In this document: in pieces, positions 1 through 5,708 of the stretch | How the letters are laid out: each line of letters begins with the position of its first letter | Numbering within the stretch: position 1 is the stretch's first letter | From: an uncultured Lachnospiraceae bacterium | GTDB lineage: Bacteria; Bacillota_A; Clostridia; Lachnospirales; Lachnospiraceae | Length of the DNA: 5,708 nt | Assembly: GCA_910587905.1 (NCBI GenBank) | Contig: CAJUOF010000238.1 | Location: 1-5,708 of the forward strand | Reading direction: 5' to 3' | The notes under the pieces: generated by a model | What the model saw: only the letters and a program-made list of their open reading frames with translations | What the model was told of the DNA's origin: nothing | Database searches by the model: none | Position numbers and translations under genes: made by a program

Positions 1-774
1 CGCCTTCGGATCAAATGCTCCCACAAAAATCATATGGAAAGCAGACGGAATCTGTGCGGCATTGAAGAGAATCAGCACCAGACTTCCCACAATGTAAACA
101 CCGGCCATGAAAGGTACGATCTTCTCCACCACCGATGCCAGCCTGGAAGTTCCTCCGATAAAAATAAATCCCGCAAATACTGCCAGAACTGCTCCGATGG
201 CAACCGGCGGAATCGGAATATTTCGAGCTTCAAAAACTTTGGAAAATGCATCCCCGATGGAGTTGGACTGAACCATGTTTCCCATAAATCCCAGAGCTAG
301 AATTACAAAGACTGCAAAAACCCCTGCCAGAATTTTTCCAAATTTTCCTTTAAAAGCCGCTTTGATATAGTAGATGGGACCACCAGTCACCTCACCGTCC
401 ACTACCGTCTTATGCTGTTGTGCCAAAGACGCCTCTGCGTAAATGGTAGCCATCCCGAAGAAAGCCGACAGCCACATCCAAAAAATAGCACCGGGCCCGC
501 CGCCAAGAAGTGCCGTGGCAGCTCCGGCCAAATTTCCGGTTCCCACCTGGGCCGCAATTGCTGTCGCTAGGGACTGAAAAGGTGTCATTTCCCCCTTTCC
601 TCCCTTTTTCCCTTTTAAGCTTATGTGTCCAAATACCAGTCTGCAGCCATCACCGAACTTTCTCACCTGAATAAACTTCAGCCGGACGGTAAAAAAAATT
701 CCCGTGCCGCATAGGATTATAATCAAAAGTATATCCCATAAGAATTCATTCGCTTTGCTCACAACAGATAACAT
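1..774 (-). CDS. Sodium:alanine/glycine symporter (AGCS family), N-terminal part, cut by window edge
   Basis: This is an inner-membrane secondary transporter predicted to co-import small neutral amino acids (alanine or glycine) with sodium. The 258 codons seen are open through to base 1, so the C-terminal portion lies outside the window; AGCS proteins are usually about 440-480 residues. The ATG at 774-772 is chosen because an AGGAG ribosome site (787-783) sits 8 bases upstream. Family signatures are clear: a first hydrophobic segment at about residues 12-30, then MTPFQSLATAIAAQVGTGN (63-81) leading into LAGAATALLGGGPGAIFW (82-99) and MWLSAFFGMATIYAE (100-114), the conserved AGCS core. EVTGGPIYYI follows at about 127-136, and further membrane segments lie at about 147-165 and 190-208. 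The VGTGN form, with Gln before Val, is a normal family variant. The leader carries a glycine riboswitch, which points to glycine as substrate or signal. Family assignment is firm; substrate is inferred. Confidence 0.95.
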   Translation of the reverse strand, partial: MLSVVSKANEFLWDILLIIILCGTGIFFTVRLKFIQVRKFGDGCRLVFGHISLKGKKGGKGEMTPFQSLATAIAAQVGTGNLAGAATALLGGGPGAIFWMWLSAFFGMATIYAEASLAQQHKTVVDGEVTGGPIYYIKAAFKGKFGKILAGVFAVFVILALGFMGNMVQSNSIGDAFSKVFEARNIPIPPVAIGAVLAVFAGFIFIGGTSRLASVVEKIVPFMAGVYIVGSLVLILFNAAQIPSAFHMIFVGAFDPKA

Positions 775-840
775 ATCTTTTTCTCCTCTTTCCCTTGTTT
801 TCAGATGGAAATCTGTACATTTCCTCTGCGTGGTTCTGCG

Positions 841-872
841 CATAAGAAAAAGAGCTGATTTCCATCAGCCCC
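841..872 (-). terminator. Intrinsic terminator in the symporter leader (riboswitch expression platform)
   Basis: Read on the minus strand, GGGCTGAT (871-864) pairs with ATCAGCTC (859-852) around a GGAA loop. This gives an 8-bp stem with one G-U pair, followed at once by TTTTTCTT. It lies about 20 bases after the glycine aptamer and about 65 bases before the symporter start codon, the expected place for a transcription-attenuating expression platform. No antiterminator strand that competes directly with this stem was found by eye, so the direction of control (glycine on or off) is not settled. Confidence 0.82.
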
Positions 873-890
873 CAAAGAGTCGAACATTTG

Positions 891-1003
891 CCCTGTCCTT
901 TTGCCTGAGAGATATACAGGAATCACCTGCGTTCCAATGATTCCCGCTTTACACCTTCGGCGCTTTCCCTGCAGATGCCAATCTGCGGAAAGACTCTCCA
1001 GAG
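891..1003 (-). ncRNA. Glycine riboswitch, single aptamer
   Basis: On the minus strand the sequence follows the conserved glycine aptamer layout. P1 is CTCTG (1003-999) with CAGGG (895-891). P2 is GAGAG (998-994) with CTCTC (911-907). The conserved core CGCCGAAGG is at 963-955, and the 3' hallmark AGGCAAAAGGACAGGG is at 906-891. Two internal hairpins are visible: GCAGAT/ATCTGC (986-971) and GGAATCA/TGATTCC (944-919). Only one complete aptamer is present, so this is a singlet rather than the classic tandem form. A small hairpin directly 5' of P1 (1019-1005) could be the degenerate 'ghost' partner known from singlets. The aptamer lies in the leader of an AGCS symporter, a common target of glycine riboswitches in Firmicutes, and is followed by a terminator. 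The assignment rests on recognised motifs, not a covariance search. Confidence 0.93.
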
Positions 1004-1025
1004 TGCCGGTCCTACCGACGGTATT

Positions 1026-1054
1026 ACAGTAGCACATTACTGTGAAAAACGCAA
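1026..1054 (-). promoter_or_regulatory. Candidate sigma-A promoter for the riboswitch/symporter transcript
   Basis: Minus strand TTGCGT (1054-1049) and TACTGT (1031-1026) are 17 bases apart, and the -10 is preceded by TGC, an extended -10 signature. Both hexamers are imperfect. The predicted start at about 1019 would begin the RNA with the small hairpin just upstream of aptamer P1, so the placement fits. Inferred by eye. Confidence 0.4.
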
Positions 1055-1162
1055 GTACGAAATTTTTTGCCAAATTTCCATGTTTTATGACAAAAGAGAA
1101 GAAAAACAGCTTAACTACCGGCTTTTCCCCTTATTTTTTCCAAAAATACGACGAGAAACGGT

Positions 1163-1168
1163 TATAAG
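1163..1168 (+). promoter_or_regulatory. Weak candidate -10 element for the zinc-knuckle gene
   Basis: TATAAG lies 31 bases upstream of the ATG at 1199 and would start RNA near 1175, leaving the AGGAAG ribosome site intact. No convincing -35 hexamer is seen. A perfect TATAAT also occurs at 1180-1185, but transcription from it would begin at about 1191, inside the ribosome site, so it is less likely for this gene. This entry is a guess at the plus-strand promoter of the divergent intergenic region. Confidence 0.2.
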
Positions 1169-1198
1169 CCTGTGACAAATATAATAATAGGAAGCGAA

Positions 1199-1603
1199 AT
1201 GAAGATCGTTTTGGAGAGAGAGGATATTTTGGGCAGAATTTTACAGTTAAAATGTGAGGGATGTGGATTTATAAAAGAGCTTTTCATAGACGGGGGCCGG
1301 ATGGACTGTGAACCGGAAACTATCCTTCTCGCGCTTTCCGGGGATGAAAGGCAGACCCTCAGAGAAGCCGCACACCGTGGTGCCAGATGGATTTCCATTG
1401 TCCGAAAACCTTACAACTGTCCAAACTGCCAAACGCCCTATGCGCTCCCGATCGTAACTTATTTTCTAAACGATCAGGAATTCCGGCTGTACGGTACATG
1501 CCCCAAATGCGGTCGGACAGGCGGCGAACCGACAGAAGCGGCTCTGTCCTGTCCGAACTGCGGGACTGTTCTGTCCGAATGCCAGACAGGCCGCTGGGAC
1601 TGA
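1199..1603 (+). CDS. Small four-CxxC zinc-ribbon-like protein of unknown function (134 aa)
   Basis: I do not recognise a named family. The ATG at 1199 is preferred because AGGAAG (1189-1194) sits just upstream; an in-frame GTG at 1172 has no ribosome site. The protein has four CxxC knuckles: C19/C22, C74/C77 (CPNC), C101/C104 (CPKC) and C118/C121 (CPNC). This suggests two zinc sites, probably one ribbon built from the first two pairs and one from the last two. Between C22 and C74 lies an acidic, partly helical stretch with ALSGDERQTLREAA at about 45-58. There is no signal peptide or membrane segment, so it should be cytoplasmic. It could be a nucleic-acid- or protein-binding adaptor, but nothing here proves that. 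It precedes the giant flagellin by 80 bp on the same strand with no obvious terminator between, so co-transcription is possible. The regular knuckles and the ribosome site support a real gene. Confidence 0.8.
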   Translation: MKIVLEREDILGRILQLKCEGCGFIKELFIDGGRMDCEPETILLALSGDERQTLREAAHRGARWISIVRKPYNCPNCQTPYALPIVTYFLNDQEFRLYGTCPKCGRTGGEPTEAALSCPNCGTVLSECQTGRWD

Positions 1604-1683
1604 ACCGCCAATCAAGGCCAGAGCTCATTTTCAGAATATATTTAGGAAGCCAGAAAATTTTCGTTCATTCAGGAGAACCTGCC

Positions 1684-4600
1684 ATGCGAATTAAGACGAA
1701 TGCCCCAGCGCTCAATACGACAAACATTTTGAACCGCAACACGTCGGCTCTATCCAAGACATTGGAGAAGCTTTCCTCTGGTTACCGGATCAACCGCTCC
1801 GGCGACGACGCGGCCGGGCTCGCCATATCAGAGGGGATGCGTGCTTTGATCGCAGGTATGGAACAGGCGGAGCGCAATGTTCAGGATGGAATCGGCTTCA
1901 TCGCCACGGCAGAGGGAGCCCTCTCCGAGGTCCATGCGATGTTGAACCGTTTAAAAACTCTGTCCGTACAGTCTGCCAACGGAACCTACAAAGACAGCCC
2001 GGACCGTGGAAACCTGCAGGAAGAACTAAAGGCGATCTGTGACGAAATCGACCGCATTGCGGAGAACACCAGCTTTGCAGGCGTCCGCATGTTCCAAAAC
2101 AAAGGCCCGCAGGCAGAACTGTCCTTATCCCCCGCAATCTCAATGGGAGGACAGACATTTTCACCCGCAGGAGGGAGGTTTTCCCCGGAAGAAGCAAACG
2201 TATCCTCTCCCGCCCCTTCCCTGAGCGACGTCCTCTCCGACAATGACGGGGCGTTAAAGAACATCATTTATACGGAGACCACCTTCGATTTTACAACAAC
2301 CCAGGCTCCGACAGGGACTTCCAACAATTTCACCGACCAAAAATACATAACCGCCGCAAATACTTTGCAGACCTCCATCGTTCCCCAGGTCGTCTCTGCC
2401 ATTATGAATCAATACACGGCATTCAACTATCTGACGGGATCCAGCATCGGAATTGGACTAAATTTGTATTCTGATAACAGTTCCTCCGTATTGGCCTCCG
2501 TAACACTTCGCACGGAATATTATACCAATCAGGCCGGGGCAATTGTTGATCCGACGCTCACCTACAGGCTCTCCGTCAATATGGCAAAAGTGGGGGATCT
2601 CTCCGATCCTGCCGCCAGAAGCAGCCTGGAGCAGACCATCGCCCACGAGATGATCCACGCCTTTATGGACGAAGCAACTACCACAGGGATGACCGGTCTC
2701 TCGCCGGATGGAAACGTCCAGAAATTCCCTAGCTGGTTCATCGAGGGTATGGCTCAAACGGCCTCCGGGCCGGGGAATTGGACCAGGGGCGCCAGCCTGA
2801 ACCTAAACAAAAATTCATCAGAAGCAGAGATATCCACCGCCCTGAAACGAAGCGGAACCATCCTAGGCAGCGGCACCTCCGCCTCTGAATACGGCACCGG
2901 CTATCTGGCCTGTATGTACCTGGGCTATATGGCCGGCGGCACTAACGTCAACATGGCAAATCCCGAAGCGGCGGCGAAATCCATCACGGAAGGACTCTCC
3001 AATATTCTTCTCAAGTTGATCACCGGAAAATCCCTGACCACTGTAATCAATGACACTACCGGCGGGAAATATGCGGACATTCAAAGCTTTGAAAAAGGCT
3101 TTGCTTCCGACACCCAGGCTCTGGGCTTTATACAACATCTACTTCAATATACCTCCGACTCACCGCACAATGACGGCAACGTGGGCGGCGGCCTGATCAG
3201 CGGCAGTCTTGCCGAGACGGACCCCGTTGCCGACGGGGTGATGTCCGGCTTGAATTTGTTTGCCTTAAACCCTCAAAACACAGATGTCAAAAACATATAT
3301 CCCAGCGGAGTCACAGTGCTCTCCGGCGGAGGCTCAACCGTCTCTGGAAAGAAGCCGGTTGACACCATTCCTGATCCTGCTCCCCCTGTCCCCATCGTTT
3401 ATCCTGACGATGTCTTTGCAGTGACCGGCGGCGCAAAGGGCATTGACTGGGACTGGGATAAAGATACCGGCACCCTCACGATTCTGACGGACAAGGTCTC
3501 CGGCATCTCCGGGGGAACTCTTGAAAAAGACGGCAGACTTTATCGGGGAACTATCGTAATTTATGACAATGTATTTACAGGCACCAGCTCACCGCTCAAC
3601 CTGAGCAACATTGCCATTGATGCCTCACAAAAACCCGGAACTGCGGCAGGTATCCAGATAGGCAAAGGCAACGATATCTCTCTGAATTTCACCGGCATTG
3701 ACAATACTGTCGTCGGCGGCAGTGCGGGTATTGCGATCGGAGACGGCAGCCATCTCACACTTCGTTCAAGCGGAGTAAGTAAGAATACCATCACCGGAAC
3801 AGGCGAATCTGCCGGAATACAGCTCGCCGGAAACAATATCAGCGGGAAGAGCATCGCAGACCAGCAGAAGGAGAACGATGCCCTCGCCGGTTCCTCCGTG
3901 GACATCATCATAGACTCCGACAGCACTCTGACTGCCAACGGTGGATCCGGCAGCCGCGGCGGCGCGGGCATCGGGGCTGCCTGGGCGACAGATACCTCCA
4001 AGGGACATATCACCGTAAGCGGAAGCGGCACCCTGCACGCCAACGGTGGCTACGGCGCCGCAGGCATCGGCGGAAGCGAGGGAGGAAGCATAGGAGAGAT
4101 CGACATTCACGGAATCGACGGCGCCCCTCATACGCTGACCGTTAAAGCCGTGGGCGGAGAACACGGCGCGGGCATCGGCGGCGGATGGGCATCTTCCACC
4201 ATGACCTACCGGGAAAAGCCGAAGGTAGAAAGCATCACGATCTATGGTCCCGCCGATATCGACGCCTCCAGCAAGCATCATGGCACCGGCATCGGCGGCG
4301 GCTGCCGAGGCTTCGCCGGCGCCATCACCATCGGAAAACCTGGGGATACCGGAAAGCTTACTGTCAAAGCCTCTGGCGGCGACGAAGGGGCCGGGATCGG
4401 TGCCGGCTGGGACGGGAGGATGACCAGTGTCACCATCAACGGCGGAACCATCCTCGCCAATGCCGGAACCAAAGGAGCCGGAATTGGCTCGGGCTACCAG
4501 GCCCAAGGCGGAGATATCGTTATAAATGGCGGGGACATTACCGCAAAGGGTTCCACAAACTCTTCCGGTATTGGAAGCGGAATGAATGGCACGGTCGGAA

Positions 4601-5598
4601 CGATCACCATCACAGGAGGCACCGGCAATGGAGGAACCCGCATCACCGCAGACGGCGGTTGGACCTATGACGGCGGCAATATTGGCGGTTATACAGATTT
4701 CGCCGGTTCCTCAAAGGCAACCGTTCACATAGAAGATCCTTTCGGCGTCAGCATCAAAGCCGGGGAAGTCGGCGAGGGAAAATATATCACCACCGGCACT
4801 GTCGGAGGTGCCGATAAGGCTCCCCTGTATGCGCTGCGCCTCTCCTACCTGGATGAACTGATCAAAAACAAGACCATCCCGCTCACACCCGGAAGTGCGG
4901 GCGGAGCAGCTCCTGACTCGCTCAGCTACCCCCTCCGTGAGGTAAAACTGGAATCTTCCGATGGAACTGCCGGCTCATGGATGAATCTCCAGCATGGAAC
5001 GGAACATAACGCCTATATCTGGGCGAAGGGACAGGATATGAAGCTGACCTTCACAGACGCCAACGGCAATACAGGCAGTGTAGAGCTAAAATTTTTCCCA
5101 GATCACGGGTTATGGCGTTTCGACGAAGCCGAGCTGCCGAAAGAACTGCCAAAGGAGCCGGGATATGTAGACACATCCACGACAGGCCCCGGCCAGTCGG
5201 CGGAAGGGGGCATCATCCTCCAGGTGGGGGCCCACAGTACAGATACCTTTTCCATTCCCCGATTTTACTTCTGCAGAGCTGCCCTCAGGCTGGGAGAGTT
5301 CGATGTCTCAACACAGCCCAATGCCTCGGACACCATCGGAAAGGTGGAGGCGGCAATCAACCGCGTTTCTGAAATCCGGGGAGTTTACGGGGCGAAACAC
5401 AATGCCCTGGAGCACATCAGCAACAGCCTAAATATTAATCGGGAAAACCTCGCGGATGCCGAAAGCCGAATCCGCGACACCAATATGCCGGAGGAACTTA
5501 CCAGGCACACCAAAAACAATATTTTAATCCAGGCGACGCAGAGTATGCTGGCACAGGCAAATGCCATTCCCCGGTATGTTCTCCAGTTGCTCCAATGA
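1684..5598 (+). CDS. Giant flagellin with flagellinolysin-type metalloprotease and Gly-rich beta-helix-like insert (1304 aa)
   Basis: This is a predicted flagellar filament subunit, exported unfolded through the flagellar type III apparatus and polymerised at the tip. The ATG at 1684 is chosen because AGGAG (1671-1675) lies 8 bases upstream and the canonical flagellin N-terminus begins there; the frame is open upstream to 1387 but that part is non-flagellin. Domains in order are as follows. N-terminal D0/D1 is about 1-141 (LSSGYRINRSGDDAAGLAIS; RLKTLSVQSANGT at 89-101; EIDRIAENTSFAG). A linker follows to about 195. The zinc metalloprotease is about 195-550, with HEMIH at 321-325, Glu354 in SWFIEGMAQ as likely third ligand, then EYGTGYLACMYLGYMAGG. 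A Pro-rich linker is at about 556-575. A beta-rich entry segment leads into Gly-rich repeats at about 654-1000, and a second beta-rich segment reaches about 1165. C-terminal D1/D0 is about 1177-1304 (ENLADAESRIRDTNMPEE; KNNILIQATQSMLAQAN; VLQLLQ). Ordinary flagellins are about 270-550 residues. Flagellin and protease calls are firm; substrate and the repeat domain's role are unknown. Confidence 0.95.
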   Translation: MRIKTNAPALNTTNILNRNTSALSKTLEKLSSGYRINRSGDDAAGLAISEGMRALIAGMEQAERNVQDGIGFIATAEGALSEVHAMLNRLKTLSVQSANGTYKDSPDRGNLQEELKAICDEIDRIAENTSFAGVRMFQNKGPQAELSLSPAISMGGQTFSPAGGRFSPEEANVSSPAPSLSDVLSDNDGALKNIIYTETTFDFTTTQAPTGTSNNFTDQKYITAANTLQTSIVPQVVSAIMNQYTAFNYLTGSSIGIGLNLYSDNSSSVLASVTLRTEYYTNQAGAIVDPTLTYRLSVNMAKVGDLSDPAARSSLEQTIAHEMIHAFMDEATTTGMTGLSPDGNVQKFPSWFIEGMAQTASGPGNWTRGASLNLNKNSSEAEISTALKRSGTILGSGTSASEYGTGYLACMYLGYMAGGTNVNMANPEAAAKSITEGLSNILLKLITGKSLTTVINDTTGGKYADIQSFEKGFASDTQALGFIQHLLQYTSDSPHNDGNVGGGLISGSLAETDPVADGVMSGLNLFALNPQNTDVKNIYPSGVTVLSGGGSTVSGKKPVDTIPDPAPPVPIVYPDDVFAVTGGAKGIDWDWDKDTGTLTILTDKVSGISGGTLEKDGRLYRGTIVIYDNVFTGTSSPLNLSNIAIDASQKPGTAAGIQIGKGNDISLNFTGIDNTVVGGSAGIAIGDGSHLTLRSSGVSKNTITGTGESAGIQLAGNNISGKSIADQQKENDALAGSSVDIIIDSDSTLTANGGSGSRGGAGIGAAWATDTSKGHITVSGSGTLHANGGYGAAGIGGSEGGSIGEIDIHGIDGAPHTLTVKAVGGEHGAGIGGGWASSTMTYREKPKVESITIYGPADIDASSKHHGTGIGGGCRGFAGAITIGKPGDTGKLTVKASGGDEGAGIGAGWDGRMTSVTINGGTILANAGTKGAGIGSGYQAQGGDIVINGGDITAKGSTNSSGIGSGMNGTVGTITITGGTGNGGTRITADGGWTYDGGNIGGYTDFAGSSKATVHIEDPFGVSIKAGEVGEGKYITTGTVGGADKAPLYALRLSYLDELIKNKTIPLTPGSAGGAAPDSLSYPLREVKLESSDGTAGSWMNLQHGTEHNAYIWAKGQDMKLTFTDANGNTGSVELKFFPDHGLWRFDEAELPKELPKEPGYVDTSTTGPGQSAEGGIILQVGAHSTDTFSIPRFYFCRAALRLGEFDVSTQPNASDTIGKVEAAINRVSEIRGVYGAKHNALEHISNSLNINRENLADAESRIRDTNMPEELTRHTKNNILIQATQSMLAQANAIPRYVLQLLQ
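3643..4692 (+). repeat. Gly-rich tandem repeats inside the flagellin (predicted beta-helix coils)
   Basis: About ten protein repeats (residues about 654-1000) each begin with a [SGA]-[ATS]-G-I-x-[IGA]-type turn. Members include AAGIQIGKG, SAGIAIGDG, SAGIQLAGN, GAGIGAAW, AAGIGGSE, GAGIGGGW, GTGIGGGC, GAGIGAGW, GAGIGSGY and SSGIGSGM, with a decayed GGNIGGY last. Most units are about 28-40 residues long (one early unit is longer), and many contain a beta strand such as ITV, VTI, IVI or ITI followed by NGG or SGG and a second strand ending in A-x-GG. This pattern resembles the parallel beta-helix, carbohydrate-binding-like domains of clostridial surface proteins. At DNA level the units share GGCGCGGGCATCGGCGG-like cores (for example near 3961, 4051, 4165, 4285 and 4390) but are well diverged, so expansion is old. 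The fold is inferred from pattern only. Confidence 0.8.
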
Positions 5599-5605
5599 TG
5601 GATGG

Positions 5606-5638
5606 GCGGCCGCCGAGCGCATGACAGCGGTCGCTTTT
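5606..5638 (+). terminator. Candidate intrinsic terminator of the flagellin gene
   Basis: GCGGCCGC (5606-5613) pairs with GCGGTCGC (5627-5634) over eight positions with one G-U pair around a 13-base loop. It is followed by only four T residues (5635-5638), and starts 7 bases after the stop codon. The stem is strong and the position is right; the short T-run lowers confidence. Confidence 0.55.
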
Positions 5639-5686
5639 CGCCATGTTTTGTACCCTGCGCAAAATCACAGAAACTCTGTCATGTGC
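5617..5686. repeat. Long-range inverted repeat downstream of the flagellin
   Basis: GCGCATGACAG (5617-5627) is complementary to CTGTCATGTGC (5676-5686) over 11 positions with a single G-U, leaving a 48-base loop. It overlaps the loop and 3' arm of the candidate terminator, so the two structures are mutually exclusive in RNA. No poly-T tract follows on either strand. No gene is supported from 5599 to 5708, so this may be part of a regulatory region or 3' end belonging to the next locus, or chance. Confidence 0.35.
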
Positions 5687-5708
5687 TTCCTGTACCAGAT
5701 CGGCAGAA

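Noticed and set aside
34..300. Plus-strand open frame opposite the symporter
   Set aside because: Antisense to a clear AGCS coding region, with no ribosome site or recognisable motif.
801..1073. 90-codon minus-strand open frame across the symporter leader
   Set aside because: It runs through the glycine aptamer and terminator, whose conserved RNA structure explains the sequence; no protein family is visible.
1430..1454. CAAA with CCCGATCG 13 bases later, a loose SigD-like match
   Set aside because: It lies inside the zinc-knuckle coding region, both elements are imperfect, and the spacing is short; probably chance.
1387..1683. In-frame upstream extension of the flagellin reading frame (99 extra codons)
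   Set aside because: It overlaps the zinc-knuckle gene in another frame, has no flagellin-like sequence, and the ATG at 1684 has a strong AGGAG and the canonical N-terminus.
3766..4506. Long minus-strand open frame (246 codons) opposite the repeats
   Set aside because: It is antisense to the Gly-rich repeats; low stop density comes from GC-rich repeated codons, and its protein is Ala/Gly/Val-rich with no domain or ribosome site.
4185..4670. Plus-strand 161-codon frame, Arg/His-rich
   Set aside because: Frame-shifted shadow of the flagellin repeats; its composition is an artefact of GGC/ATC/ACC-rich codons.
3643..4692. Possibility that the repeats are a CRISPR array or DNA satellite
   Set aside because: Units vary in length and sequence, keep one open frame, and the conservation is at protein turn motifs, not at DNA level.
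5667..5679. ACAGA/TCTGT short hairpin near the right edge
   Set aside because: Only five base pairs with a three-base loop and no T-run; not distinguishable from chance.

Overview
The window most resembles a chromosomal segment from a motile, Gram-positive anaerobe of the class Clostridia, probably near Lachnospiraceae. This is inferred from strong AGGAG-type ribosome binding sites, a glycine riboswitch controlling an AGCS symporter, and a flagellin with typical Firmicutes D0/D1 ends. No taxonomic marker gene is present, so the assignment is soft.

Layout. Positions 1-774 (minus strand) hold the N-terminal 258 codons of a sodium:amino-acid (alanine/glycine) symporter that runs off the left edge. 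Its 5' leader (about 775-1019, minus strand) contains a well-preserved single-aptamer glycine riboswitch followed by a hairpin and U-run that form an intrinsic terminator, so the transporter is very probably controlled by glycine through premature termination. Divergently, on the plus strand, comes a 134-aa protein with four CxxC zinc knuckles (1199-1603). It is followed 80 bp later by a very large flagellin gene (1684-5598, 1304 aa). A GC-rich inverted repeat with a short T-run follows the flagellin, and the last 110 bases hold no supported gene.

The notable item is the flagellin. Canonical N-terminal (about 1-141) and C-terminal (about 1177-1304) D0/D1 regions bracket an insert of roughly 1035 residues in place of the usual hypervariable domain. 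The insert has at least three parts. The first is a flagellinolysin-type zinc metalloprotease (HEMIH at 321-325 with a candidate third ligand Glu354). A short Pro-rich linker follows. The second part is about ten Gly-rich G[AT]GIGxG-type repeats (about 654-1000), which look like a parallel beta-helix of the surface/carbohydrate-binding kind. The third is a further beta-rich segment before the C-terminal helices. If exported and polymerised, it would give a filament displaying both a protease and a putative adhesive or glycan-binding module. Flagellinolysins are a known family; the added repeat domain is the part I do not recognise as described.

The zinc-knuckle protein and the flagellin could share a transcript, but no functional link can be shown from the sequence. 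The symporter and its riboswitch are a separate, divergently transcribed unit.
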